A stretch of 64,000 nt of DNA from Incurvaria masculella (GCA_946894095.1 OX335656.1:5967001-6031000), one strand, 5' to 3'. Counted from the stretch's first letter, positions 10,805 to 22,037 are shown. Numbers and translations: made by a program. Notes: generated from the sequence alone by a model not told the origin.

Positions 10805-11085
10805 ATGAAGACACTTGTTGGGTCGTCTGTACGCAGTCCTTCTAGCCGGAGCCCGGAGCGCTCGCTCGCCCGCGTACAAAATGCATCGCCTCCCTCTCCC
10901 CGGACCCCGCGCCCCCCCCAACACACCGCCGAACCCTGGAGGCGCTATTTGCACGCTAGCATAGCACGGAGTTCGCTCTCTCTGGAGACCTTGCAATGCC
11001 AACGTTTACCTCCGACAGTGGAACTGTGCATTTGCATCGACGTACCGTCGGGTCGTCGGTAGCGCCGATCAGCTACTGTGTGGGT
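10805..11085. other. CpG/GC-rich block, possible regulatory element or non-coding exon
   Basis: A sharp rise in GC (CCCGGAGCGCTCGCTCGCCC, CCCGCGCCCCCCCCAACA) in an otherwise AT-rich setting, 8.4 kb upstream of the Sox-like first exon. Overlapping 78- and 85-codon frames on both strands are what GC-rich DNA gives by chance. A donor-like GG|GTAACA lies at about 11081, so an alternative untranslated first exon is conceivable, but this is only an inference. Confidence 0.3.
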
Positions 11086-11210
11086 AACAATATTTTAGAA
11101 ATTGTATGACATAAAAATCCACGTGTTATGTTTGTTTGTATGTTCAATTAATAATAGGCGGAATATATGCGCAACAGTGGGATAGAGTGCACACACTTTA
11201 AGTACATGTA

Positions 11211-11533
11211 AAACATCAGTAAGCACTCCACACAAACGTTTATAGTTTAACAATTATTTGAAACCACTCTTCTGATTTATTTTATATTTGGTTCCTACTA
11301 TCAGACAAGAAATATCTGTGTTTGCACGTTTTTATTGTTCCGAAATGAAAGTCTCCTTTTAGAAAAAAGAAAATCTGTATGAAGGTTTTATATTTCCTAT
11401 CAATCGAGTTGGATCAATAAAAAAAATTCGAAAACTTGCAAACACATATTATGTTTATTCGATGCCTGATATTCGATGCCAAATATTACTTTAGTACGTT
11501 TTTATGAGGAGCGTAATTATTTGATGCTTACGA
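11211..11533. mobile_element. Foldback MITE, diverged copy of the 49241-49605 family
   Basis: Left: CATCAGTAAGCACTCC..ACACAAACGTTTATAGTTT. Right: ACGTTTTTATGAGGAGCGTAATTATTTGATGCTTACG. Both match the ends of the 49.2-kb element (ATACAAACGTAGTTT / ACGTTTGTATGGGAGGCGAAATTTTCTGATGCTTACG). Between them lies the shared AAATATCTGTGTTTGCA motif. Confidence 0.6.
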
Positions 11534-12340
11534 TCCTAACATAATTAGTTTTTTAAATTGATCTCTTCGAATAATTGACTTGATGTACAAGTGGAGTTAT
11601 TTCAATAGCTAATGAATACACATAGTTATTCTAAACTGAGAAGATAGTTCCAAAAGTAACTTTCTTATTGATAGGCATTATTTAAGTAAACAGTGTTCTG
11701 AAATCACGGCTATTCTTACGCTGAGGCGCTATCGCGCACGCTTGTACGACAAGAACGTGTCCGATTGGACCGGTTCGCTTGTTCGAGTCGTGCGACAGAA
11801 ACGACACGATTGCTACTCAAGGAGAGAGCGAGACTGCCAACACTGGCGAGCAGCAGAGCCTGGAACGACGAGAGGGATGACCTATACCTCCATACTCCTC
11901 TACTAACACGAACAGGATTGCAACTTCAACTCCCAGCGAACACACTTTACCCTTAAAGATGAAGGAATACGGTTGAAAGCGGCTCAAAGTCTATTCGTTT
12001 TAGTCAAATCGAGCAAGAGCTTGGGCCGAGCTGGCTGAGAAACGCCAATTCGATTCTATCAGTAGTTTCGAAGTATTGGAGTGATATCTTTAGTAGTTTG
12101 TCTCAGGAGACGTCCAGTCATTTTTTGTGTTTTGAAAAAAGGCCGCGTTATCGCGATCGCCTTGCTCATTGTAGGTCCTATCGGATGGCGCGGAGGGACG
12201 GGGAAAAACGACGGCGGCGGTACAAGCGGGAAGGGGCTAGTTCGTGAGCACCGATCACGAACATCGGGTGCAATTTTAGTTTATTCCATCATCGGCTCAA
12301 AACCAGGTGATACGCTTGAGGGAACTATGACATTTTAATG
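11534..12340. other. No supported gene; higher-GC stretch 11700-12330
   Basis: Short plus-strand frames at 11765-11956 and 12081-12338 show no known motif. The CpG-rich character resembles 10805-11085 and could mark regulatory DNA upstream of the Sox-like gene. Confidence 0.4.
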
Positions 12341-14071
12341 ATTCAGTAATTATATCACAAGGAACTTTGTGACACCTATGTCTACATCAGTTTATGCTAT
12401 TGTGGGATATATGAAAATCAGTACAAAATCCTGACGTCAGGATCTGAAAATAAAATAAAAATAAAGCAATAACGTGCAAGCAATTATAATATAAATTGAT
12501 AGGGTTAGTAGGGTTCAGAATTGGGTCACGCAGCGCGCTTTCACTGTGGTAGGTGAGTCATTTAGTCACAAGGTTGAAAGTGTGATTCATTTCCGAGGTG
12601 CTTACGAATGGTTTGACGACAGACGCTCGGGAAGTGTTAGTAAGTAGGTATACGGAAAAAAATAGTTTAAGAGTTTTAAGTCAACTTTACAGATGTAAGT
12701 CCAATAAAATTATCTCAGTCTAGTTAATCGTTAATTTTCCTTAATAACATACCTGTAACACAAACTATTAGATTAGTCAATTTAGAAGTCGCTTCGATTA
12801 TCACGAATAAAGAAGAACAGACAAGAGACTTTCCGGGAGCCATATTACAAATGGATGAATGCCTTTTTATGTGACTTAACATAAAGAGGAAAACAAATAC
12901 GTATCCAGGTGTGTAATATACATCTAATGGTGGAAATTAAGAAATTGAATAACTTATATCACGCCTACTATTAGGAAAGGGGGCATAGGTACGCTTGGAT
13001 TTGATTCGAACCCACGGCCTCCGAATCAAGGAACCACAATCGATAACCTGTAGGTGCGGCATAACTTCATAATCCCTTCGGTAATAGGTAAATTATTGTA
13101 AATTTACTATAGTATAAATAGATGAATTGGTAAACAATAAATATTATAGGCTTTCGTTTTTCTCATGTAGTAGGTACTCCAATGGCTGATTAGGTTAGGC
13201 TGGATCATTTGATGTGAGGCAAGGGTGGACTTTTATGTAGGTCAGGTTAAGATAGGTTCAAGAAAAACTACCTTCAACTAAAATAGTGTCCTATCATTTC
13301 AAGACAATTTACAAAAATCTGTGCTCGATGGTGACGAATAGCCAACCCTAGTGGCAAATACTTCTAATTTGTCGAGTTAATTTTGGTCGAGCGCAAAGCA
13401 GCGTTGTGGATGTGAGGACTTGCACATATAACTGATGAGAGCTATTAGTGTGTAACTTCCGACAGTTCGTTTCTCACGAATATCTCCGAAGGGACGGACA
13501 CGAAACACCAAGTAAAAAACCCACCTCCGTCCGCCAGCTGACTTCGGTGCTCCGTTGCGGTTTCGACACAGAATGCGTGCGTAATTTTTCGAATCCGTCG
13601 GCATCCTTCGAGGTGTGCGTTGTGCTTTCTCCGAAGACTTATTACTTCACATGTTCACATTGTATCTTATTTTGAATTGTTAGTTGAGTGGTTTAACAGT
13701 TTCACTCTTTATTTTAAATTTCCTCTCTTAGCGAGAGGCATATTTCAATGAAGAGTCGAATCAGTAAATATATTTTAAATTTTATGATTTCTTATTCGAA
13801 TGTAATGTATTATATTTCCTAATGAAATGTTATTAATTATTGTATCATTCAAGTTTGTTGTTAGTTTTTGGTCACCTCGTAGTTAAATATTGGTGAAACA
13901 TTTACCATTTTTTTATTATGCTTCTATCTGTAATCGGATATCCAGCCATAATCTGATTTTATGATTATACAGTATCGTTGAAGGAGACACTCCATTGCTA
14001 TCCTATCCTTTCAATTGTTAAGCTGAGGGACTCTTCAGTTTCTGTTTTCCAAGACTAGTATTTGTCAGCGT
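12341..14071. other. No gene seen; contains a tRNA-like SINE scrap at about 12985-13060
   Basis: The complement of 12985-13030 reads CGGAGGCCGTGGGTTCGAAT, a B-box-like Pol III motif, so a degraded minus-strand SINE head is likely. The overlapping frames at 13377-13675 on both strands have no recognisable product. Confidence 0.4.
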
Positions 14072-14383
14072 TTAAGTCGTGATATGGTTCCTTCGGAGTT
14101 CAGCTGACTTCTTGCCATGGTGTGTGGTTTTAACCTCGTCCTCACAGAATTGTTTAAGTTTCTCTTTCACTGTTGGCGCAAGTATTCGTAGATATCGTCG
14201 TTTCTGGCAAACCAAGGTGTTTCGTTTTTGTTCGCATAACAATTTTTTGGAATATTTGCAGTATTTGGAGGATTGAATTGCCATCCAATCCCTAGAGTTC
14301 CATGCCATAGCTCCAAATCCGGTTTCAGTATACTTTTGTACACCAACAGTTTGTTGTTTGGGGAAAGTGAAGACTGGCGTCAT
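14072..14383 (-). CDS. Unrecognised 103-codon ATG open frame
   Basis: An ATG-initiated frame running to TAA, encoding a lysine-rich, soluble-looking peptide with two Cys-containing stretches (KYCKYSKKLLCEQ and NTLVCQKRR) and an acidic C-terminal part (KLKQFCEDEVK). I see no signal peptide, membrane segment or known domain. It lies just upstream (in its own sense) of nothing obvious, and no splice partner is evident. It could be a remnant of a transposon or retrocopy, or chance. It is listed because its composition is more protein-like than most frames here; confidence is low. Confidence 0.2.
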   Translation of the reverse strand: MTPVFTFPKQQTVGVQKYTETGFGAMAWNSRDWMAIQSSKYCKYSKKLLCEQKRNTLVCQKRRYLRILAPTVKEKLKQFCEDEVKTTHHGKKSAELRRNHITT

Positions 14384-14479
14384 ATGATCCAGCTCACACT
14401 TTTATATTGTAAATTATTATAGCTTCCATTTTTTTGGTTTTTACATAATTTTACGATATAAGTCGTCTATCTAGGTGCA

Positions 14480-15033
14480 TTTTATGTATTTAATGGATAC
14501 GACATTACCGTTATCTTATTAATTTGAGTTTCAGCGACATCTACATTTTAAGCATTGTAATCAGATTTTGAAAATAATCTGAAAAAGTATTGGTCGTGAC
14601 ATTCGTCGGAAGCAGGACATGAACCTGCGACCTTTGGATTACATGTCCACTGCTCTAAACCAACTGAGCTATCCCGACAATTGCATCAGCCAACGAATTT
14701 TTCGATTATATTCGAATCGACACAATGCTTCCCCTATCTTCTGCTAGATGGCGCTGATGATGTTTTTTGCGTATTGATCCTACGCTAAGGCATTTTGACT
14801 GCAATGATTGAGCTATCAATCTTATTGCTGTCGTCACCAAAGATGTTTTTGGTATCGGACACTAAGAGTCAGCCCGGATTTTACTTGATAATTTTATGTA
14901 TTTAATGGATACGACATTACCGTTATCTCATTAATTTGAGTTTCAGCGACATCTACATTTTAAGCATTGTAATCAGATTATTTTCAAAATCTGATTACAA
15001 TGCTTAAAATGTAGATGTCGCTGAAACTCAAAT
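14480..15033 (-). mobile_element. Compound SINE insertion flanked by 12-bp direct repeats
   Basis: TATCTAGGTGCA occurs at 14468-14479 and again at 15034-15045, exactly bracketing the block. Inside, on the minus strand: a perfect inverted repeat of SINE 3' sequence (14932-15035), about 210 bp of unrelated DNA, a tRNA-like head (14605-14678) and a second SINE 3' region (14481-14604). The 3' sequence ATGTAGATGTCGCTGAAACT... is present three times. The direct repeats look like a target-site duplication, as made by LINE-driven retrotransposition. Confidence 0.72.
14605..14678 (-). repeat. tRNA-like SINE head (74 nt cloverleaf, not a functional tRNA)
   Basis: The complement folds as a cloverleaf: acceptor GTCGGGA/TTCCGAC (7 bp with G-T), D arm GCTC/GAGC, anticodon arm GTGGA/TCCAA with one mismatch and loop CATGTAA, T arm GCAGG/CCTGC perfect with loop TTCATGT. 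The loop would place TGT as anticodon, but U33 is replaced by A and the T loop is atypical. Together with the attached SINE body this argues for a tRNA-derived head rather than a tRNA gene. Confidence 0.72.
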
Positions 15034-15035
15034 TA
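14932..15035. repeat. Perfect palindrome, 48-bp arms, 8-bp loop
   Basis: The arms at 14932-14979 and 14988-15035 are exact reverse complements. They correspond to the SINE 3' region also found at about 14520-14567. Confidence 0.92.
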
Positions 15036-15546
15036 TCTAGGTGCAGTTCGAAATATTTGACACAAGTTTTTTTTGGCTAAATTTCTCCTCTCAATAATAC
15101 GGATAGAAATCCCCATTTCTCAATGAGAAGGTTAAATGATTGGATTTTACTACACATGATCCTCCACGAGTTTAGCCATTTATCGTTATTTAGTTGTAGT
15201 TGCAGCGCTACTGGCATGCTTTCATATGATCTGTATTACTAGCATTACAAGCAGTATCAAGGCAAATGAAGCAATCACTACATCTTCAATACGTTTTACC
15301 TTTACCTTTGACAATTTGAAATAATTTTCCATATTACCAAACCGAAACTGCACTTAAACCTGCATTATACATTTTATTGGGTTACAGTTCTAGACTGGCA
15401 GTTGGACCTGATTGATAAAATTAATGCCATCCCGTAGAGTTGATGCTGTATCTCAGTATCAGTAAACTGTGATTATTCTCTCAAAGTACAACCTGGGTGC
15501 TTCGAACGTAATGTAAAGAAAATTCAGGCCGGCCGGCATGCTTTTA

Positions 15547-15642
15547 GCGTCTGGCGCATGTTATAAGTCGTTCTAAAGGAGTCTGACGAACGCTATAAGT
15601 CCCTTTAAACGAGTCTGGCACACGTTATAAGTAGCTTTAAAA
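15547..15642. repeat. Three-unit 32-bp tandem repeat
   Basis: Units at 15547, 15579 and 15611 keep exact 32-bp spacing: (G)NGTCTG(G/A)CGNACG-type start, TATAAGT, CTNTAAA end. They are diverged at about a quarter of sites. Confidence 0.85.
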
Positions 15643-18359
15643 AAACTGTTGATGACGTTTATTAAATGGTTGTTGGTTTACTAATTGGCAAAGGCATTAC
15701 TAAAGGCAAATTAAGCTAAGGCGTAAACATAACTTCAGATATTTACCAGTAATATTTGTATTCCAAAGTGAGTCAACAGCAAGGGGCTACCATCTTTTAA
15801 GGGCCTGGTACTAGCCAAATCGCAAAGTTAGACGAGGCACCCCAAGTTAACTAACTAACTCTGACGATTATAAGTGTCATTCTTACAATATATGATTCCT
15901 TGTCTAGGACTCGAATTATTTTCGTTAATGTATGTTTCCTTTTTCTATACAAAATACATTGCGGAAACGGTGTCCATTTCCGAACTTTTTTGACTAAATG
16001 TAGAAATCTAAAAGCAAATGGAATTTTTTGTTTATGCATATATGCTGTTTTTGCTTATATCTAGAAATCGAATTACTTTCAGATTTCTAATGAGAAAAAT
16101 CAACTTTTTTTATTTTTATTATTATTTAAATAAATGATGGAATAAAAAAATATTAACAATCCATTATCAGTCTGGAGTTATATTTGGATTTGCTGAAGCG
16201 TTTCACTACATATTATTACATTTGTTAAAAAGTGCATTTGTATGGCGCGAGTAGTTGGCTAGTCCTAGCGCCTTAATATTGCACAGCAAATCATCGGGCA
16301 CTTCAGCGCGAAGTCAGAGTCTCGCTTATCGATTTTAAAATTGCACCCGACCGAGTGCAATGGACGATGTCGTCATTAGGTCTTCGATTCCTTCCACAAA
16401 TTATATGTTGCTCAAATGGATCGTCGTACTAAATAATTGTCTCCAACTTACTTGTCATTATTTCTCGAGCATGTTTTCAACATTCAAAATTATTTATTTC
16501 ACAGTACCTACATTTGTATTAAAATCACGATTGTGCATCGCAAAGACTATTGAAATGATGGTGTACACGATAATAACGTAAACAAAAGATGTAAATACCC
16601 GTTATCAAAAGATATTTAAAAAATACGAAAATGATTTTTTTTATAATAGACATTTAAATACATTTAAAGAAATCATCAATATAAGCAAACATTACAATAC
16701 GCATCAGCAATCATAATTAGAAAACTCTTCAACAGTGTTAAACCTTTGTTACAAACTATCTTTTAAACATGTATCTTCAAAAAGACTCAGGAGATTGATA
16801 AATCGACTTATATTTCTCTGAAAAATCTACTTAGTTGAAATGCATTTCAAATATTGTCGCAGTTTACTCCAAATTAATGGAAAGTGTCGTTAAATAAAAT
16901 AAAAGATACTGGATAGATACAGCGCAGTTCTATTCCTATCTCTACTGCAGATATTGTTACATCTTTACATTTAGATACGCAGCGCTGCAAACATGAACTT
17001 TGCAAAACGCGTCACCAATCTGGTTGTGATAACCTTGTCTTGGTCGAGATAATCAAAAAGATATTTTAATCGTGTAGGTATCCTTAATACCTTTTATGAT
17101 TATGTAGGCAGTCTACCTAAACTCAAGGAAAGTTAGTATAGGTTATTTGAGGAGAAATGTTTAACAAAATCTGTTCTTTTAGGCTCGATTGCCAGGAAGA
17201 ACGTTTAAACACGTCACTTTTAGTGAACCGCAAGCAGTTGACTCAGCTACCTTCCCTACTGTCCGTAAAAAGGGACGTGTTTAATCATCCGTTGAAGTTG
17301 ACGAGTTAGGTTATTTTACGTAAGGAGTACATCTAAGTAAGGTTCTTGTGCGATGATGTCATGGTGATGTAGAGTATAGGTGAATTTAAAATGAAATAAA
17401 ACTAAAAATATGAAAATCGTTATGGTTAATATGTTTATAGAACTTGTCCTGCTTAAACAAATAACGTACCTACCATGATGAATCATTTGTTTTTCTTACA
17501 TAAGTACCTATCTTTGCCTAGCTTTTTAATGTACAACTTAAATTTAATCTATCGCTTCATTTATGGCACATGTGGCAATCCAAAATACGATTTGGTACAT
17601 ATCAAGGTGTCAAACATTCAAGCAGAGTCTTTTGCGTTTTGGGTGTAGGTAGCTACTCCGAATGTGGATAACGTGGCAATTATCGCCCTAAGGGCCGAGT
17701 GCACGAAAGAACAAAAAATCAAAATCAACGTCAAAGTATGATTAAACACGGCATTTTGTGTGGACAGTATGGAAGGAACTCTATGCGGCTCACTAAAAAT
17801 GACGTGTTTGAACATTGATCAACTCAGCCGTTTCTTCGTGCAACCGGGGCTAAGACATGCGATTTAATGGTATGCACTATTAGCAGTTAGGTATTCAACC
17901 TTATCAATATAGGTAAAATTCAGATGAGCAATATGTGTACGTGACTTCAGACTCGTCTCGACCAACTCAACGCTATTGATAAACACTCGCAGTCGGATCG
18001 GATCCTGTATCCAGCGTGCATAAACAAATCACTACATTAATTAAATCGACGTACCTATCGACTGACGCTCTAAGCTAGTCGGATTAATTGCCAAGCATTG
18101 CCGGGAAAATAATCCAATCAATATTCATACCAATCGATTACAAATTAAACAAAAAGCATTCTTATTTTTATTTAAAGCGAATTTACATATAGACCGGCTA
18201 CTGTTCACCGAGTTCGGCTGGGCTACGGCCGCTCCGGCGTATTGACTTAACCCGTATTCCGTAGACGACTTCGACGGCAATCAATATCGATTCTCGCCGT
18301 TATCTATTCGTTATTCGCCGAGGCCGAGGCGCGATTCGTTACCCAACATTACGAAGCTA
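15643..18359. other. No gene seen; upstream AT-rich DNA
   Basis: Only short frames without motifs (for example 16360-16581 and 17618-17815 minus). GC content begins to rise from about 18190 toward the promoter region. Confidence 0.6.
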
Positions 18360-19510
18360 GGGCCACCGGTCATTAGATGTGTAGCGCGGGACCGGTCTGA
18401 CCGGTCGTGCTTGCGCCCGGCCGGAGCGGGTCGCGGCTTGCTCGCCGAGTCCCCTCCGCGCCTCGCCTCCCCCCGCAGCGCGCGTGAGATATGGAGGGCT
18501 GCAGCGTTGCCGCACTGCACGACCGTCACTCAAGCTGAGCCCCTGAGCGTGACCGCACGCCCGCAGCGGCACGATTCATGTCCAGCGACTGCGCGTCACT
18601 ATTTGCCCTATCGCACTCGCATAATAATGATGATGGAAATGTTTCATGCTCGTCGTTCGTCGTTGGCAAATGAGGAAGAGATTTTTTATCGAGCTTGCTA
18701 GTATAGTTTGCTTATTAACTTCGTCAACTTCCAGACTCCCAGAGGTGAAGCGAAGGTGAAGTTTAAATTCAAAACAGATTGAGCGAAGACAGCGAGCAAA
18801 TCCACCGAGAGCGCTCCGAGTTGGCCAATTGTAAATTATTTTCCCAAAGTCGACTTCGGAAAAATATACTAACACTGAGGCTGTGTGCAGCGCGCGCGGT
18901 GTGTCTGTGTGCGCGCGGGGCGAGGGGCGCGTGCGCGAGGCGCGGGACGCGCGGGGAAGCGGCCCGCTCGCGATTGGCCGGCCCGCGGAGTGGGGGGCGA
19001 ACAGCTGAGAGCGCGGTGTATATTGACAGTGCGACGCACGTTGCCGGCCAGTAGGTTCCCCGTCACCGCGGAGCGCGCCAGCCAGCGAACAGCCGCCGCG
19101 AGTCCGGACATAAATAAACGCCGCGCTCTCGGCACGCACTTTGCCGATTCCGCGCGGAGGGACGACACTTCCGCTCGACAGTTGCGAGTACTCGCGCCCG
19201 GACCTTCGCTTCTGGATCCGGGACTCGGTCGACTGCGGTCATTTCGCAAAATTATGAATTTTGGACTAATCGCGCTCGAGGGAGACAGCGGCCGCAGGGA
19301 AGTTTTGGAAGAGGCAGCGGTGCGGATCGTGGCCCGCTACTGGGATTTCGACGGGGCGCGTCTCGCCGAAAGGCTCGCTTGCAACGACCACGACTGTTCG
19401 TCCGGGGGTCGCCAGTAGCCGGTAGCCAGTAGTGGCCAGTAGACATTGGGCGTTCGGACTGCTGTGAAGTGTTGTGCTAGTGCTATTTGGAGTTGGTTGA
19501 GCGTATCTAG
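18360..19510 (+). promoter_or_regulatory. CpG-rich promoter and 5' UTR region of the Sox-like gene
   Basis: Two dense CpG blocks (about 18380-18580 and 18885-19250) stand out from flanking AT-rich DNA and run straight into the first coding exon. No canonical TATA box at a convincing distance is visible (a weak TGTATATTG lies at about 19014), so a dispersed CpG-type promoter with initiation somewhere in 18900-19250 is the likely picture; the exact start cannot be fixed from sequence. Long open frames on both strands here (for example 18576-19139 minus and 18885-19418 plus) come from the scarcity of AT-rich stop codons and are not called as genes. Confidence 0.55.
19254..19418 (+). other. Upstream ORF (54 codons) in the presumed 5' UTR
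   Basis: ATG at 19254 in an A-rich context (AAAATTATGA), stop TAG at 19416, ending 92 nt before the main start. The predicted peptide is charged (…REVLEEAAVRIVARYWDFD…) with no known motif. If transcription starts upstream of 19254, ribosomes would meet this frame first, so it could dampen translation of the main frame. An unannotated alternative N-terminal exon is less likely because the stop is in frame and no donor precedes it. Confidence 0.4.
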
Positions 19511-19636
19511 ATGAGGATGGTGCCCCAGCAGGTGTCTGACGGGCGCGCCCTGAGCCCCGGCGCGAGCGCGGTGCCCATGTTCGGCTCGCAGCTCGTCGAC
19601 AAGAACTCCTCCACACCCTACACGGATGCCACACAG
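19511..19636 (+). CDS. Sox14: First coding exon of a SoxC/Sox14-like HMG-box transcription factor
   Basis: The start ATG at 19511 is fixed by an in-frame TAG immediately before it; a second Met follows two codons later and could also serve. The exon encodes 42 residues beginning MRMVPQQVSDGRALSPG and ending TPYTDATQ, then CAG|GTAAGC, a strong donor in phase 0. From memory, insect SoxC (Drosophila Sox14) proteins carry a TPYTDATQ-like sequence directly before the HMG box, and lepidopteran relatives share the preceding low-complexity part. SoxC factors are nuclear, bind DNA through the HMG box and, in Drosophila, Sox14 is ecdysone-induced and drives metamorphic remodelling. The HMG box itself is not in the window: I found no exon encoding an IKRPMNAFM-like motif downstream. 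The identification therefore rests on a short peptide plus gene structure, and another HMG factor is not excluded. Confidence 0.6.
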
Positions 19637-21194
19637 GTAAGCCCTAATAACAGTGAAGACTGATGACTTAAAAATACATATAGTGATTATTTCATTGCCG
19701 GTCACTTCGCAAAACAACGCCGAAGCGCTAGGGATTCCTCCACAAATAACCAACTAAAAACGCAAGATACCTAAATAGGTATTTCAACGACGCATCTTCA
19801 ACTTAAACATCTAAGAAAAAATAGTGATTTTCAAAATATTATAAATCTTAGTTCAAAAATAAGAAAACAAGTAAAAAAGGTGTTAAAATATACAATAGAT
19901 TAAACGTTATTATAAAATAACTTGCAAAAAATAAGGTTAATTGTCGAATTCGTTATTTTAACTCCGATTTCGTTTTAAATTATTTACAAAATACAAAAGT
20001 TAGTAATTACATTTCTAATATCACAATCTTAACTGCAACCGTTAAATTCAGATAGTTGCACAATTATAAATGCAATTGTTCAAAACGTTGCTCAAAATAA
20101 AATTAATAATATTTTAGGTTTTTACGATATATAGGTTACGATATACGTATGATAAAACTTTCAATACATTACCCAACCTTACTCAACTTGTGAAATACCT
20201 GAGTAGGTACCTTAAAAATAACGCACTAACGATAAGCTAAATTTGAGCTGACCGTCAGCATATGCAAGGGTATACTTACCTAAACCTAGTTTATGAGGTA
20301 GAGCTAGTTTGTTTGAGAAGTAGAGTCATTTTAAATCCCTCTAATAGTCCGGAGGTCGTTCCAGTTCAAGGTCACTTCCTGTTAATATATAAATACGTGG
20401 GAGAAAGGGTTGTAAAGCGCTAGAAGAATGTCAGAGTGAATACTTATAACGTCAAAATGTATCAACTTCTGGCTTGCGGTACAGATATGAATACGGACTA
20501 GTTAAATGCTAAACTCGACTAAACAAACGTTTATAAATTGAATAAAAATAATCTAACTGATTAAAGAAATGTATTTATATTTATTAGACATGTAAAAAAT
20601 TGTTAATTTACGAGTAATTTTGAGTTAAAAAATAGAAAAGATTAGATCATACGCTCGCTGCATTTACTCGCTGTTTAGCCAGTCCGATCCTCTTCTAAAA
20701 TACCTTAAAAAAAACACCTGAACAAAATTTTAGTTTTGAACCCAAACTTTTAGCAAATAATTTTGTATTATATATATATGTATTGTATACCTAGTCTCGG
20801 CCGCAAATTCGTAATTTACTTTATTTACGGAACGAACTAACATATGAGGCCGCCAATGTATCCACGCATGTGGCGTCCCACTCATTAAATAATTTAAAAA
20901 TTTTTATTAAAAAAATATGTCATAGTGTAGATTTTTTCACGCGTATTCATAGGTATTTCTAGGAATCAATAAAGGCGAAAGCGCTCACGTGCTTCGTCCA
21001 AATAGTATGTTTTCTACGTCTCAACTAGGTACGTGTGTAAACACCCACCTGTTTACGATTGGCGAATTCTACACAAACAAAATTATACGCAGTTCTATGA
21101 AACGCGTTATCAACCGACACGCTGCGCCAATGGCGAGAAATAGCAAACAGATTGTTTACGAGACGAGCTATCTGAGCTCAACAGCGATTGAGCA
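19637..21194 (+). other. Start of the large first intron; nothing else seen
   Basis: AT-rich sequence following the GTAAGC donor. No exon candidate or repeat recognised. Confidence 0.55.
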
Positions 21195-21728
21195 GAGACG
21201 AAAATGAACTGGGGGTCCATTCAGGGCAAGAGTGAGTACGAATTCGTCAATAAATATCAACTCACTTTTTTAAGTAGTCAATGTTTCCACACTTCTTGAA
21301 CATCATTACAGTTAGGTAAAAATCTGGTCTGTCCCGTAAATACGTTGGAAGTATAAATAACGGTTCCGTTATTAACCGACTTCAAAAAAAGAGGAGGTTA
21401 TCAATTCGTCTGTATGTTTTTTTTTTTTTTTGTTTTTGTTTTTTTATATGTTTGTTACCTCATAACTTTTTCCTGGGTGAACCGATTTTGATGATTATTT
21501 TTTTAAATGATAGCTAGTGCTTCCCAAGTGGTCCCATTTTAATTTGGTTAAGTTCTGACAATGATATCCATGAGAAAATCATAAAAGTCTTAAATTTGTA
21601 TTAAGATGTGCGCGACAAATGGACGAATAACTCAATATAACGCCAACCGATTTCGGTGATTCTTTTTTTATTGGAAAGGACGTGTACAAATTAGTAAGTT
21701 TACTTCAGATTCACTCAAAATTAACAAA

Positions 21729-22037
21729 TAAAAAAAAATTTAACATAAAAAATAACCGACTTCAAAGAAAAAGCACTAAAAAGTAAAAAATTATGTTCAT
21801 TTTTGTAGTTACGATTTCTGTTATTTTTTGAGTCGGTGTCAGCCAAGGTTAGGTTAGGTTAGGTTAGGTTAGGTTAGGTTAGATTAGGTTAGGTTCTCTT
21901 GATTGGCGCAGCGCGTGCCCGGCTGACGCCGACTCAAAAAATAACAGAAATCGTAACTACAAAAATGAACATTATTTTTTACTTTTTAGTGCTTTTTCTT
22001 TGAAGTCGGTTATTTTTTTTGTTAAATTTTTTTTTTA
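21729..22037. repeat. Near-perfect palindrome, about 116-bp arms, 76-bp loop
   Basis: The left arm 21729-21844 and right arm 21921-22037 differ at about four sites including one indel. They contain ATAACCGACTTCAAAGAAAA and ATTTTTTGAGTCGG(T/C)GTCAGCC. Such length and identity mean the arms are young or kept alike by conversion. Confidence 0.88.
21846..21895 (+). repeat. Interstitial TTAGG telomere-type array, 10 units
   Basis: Ten 5-bp AGGTT units, nine perfect and one AGATT. TTAGG is the ancestral insect telomere repeat (established). The array sits in the loop of the palindrome. Confidence 0.92.

Noticed and set aside
14605..14678. Functional tRNA gene (TGT anticodon)
   Set aside because: U33 is replaced, the T loop is atypical, the anticodon stem has a mismatch, and a SINE body is attached with copies elsewhere.
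18576..19139. 187-codon minus-strand open frame in the CpG-rich block
   Set aside because: It lies over the promoter/5' UTR of the plus-strand exon. GC-rich DNA lacks stop codons by composition, and several equally long frames exist there on both strands with low-complexity Arg/Ala/Pro content.
18885..19418. 177-codon plus-strand frame upstream of the Sox-like exon
   Set aside because: Arg/Ala/Gly-rich composition typical of translated CpG islands, ends before the main ATG. Only its ATG-initiated 3' part (19254-19418) is kept as an upstream ORF.
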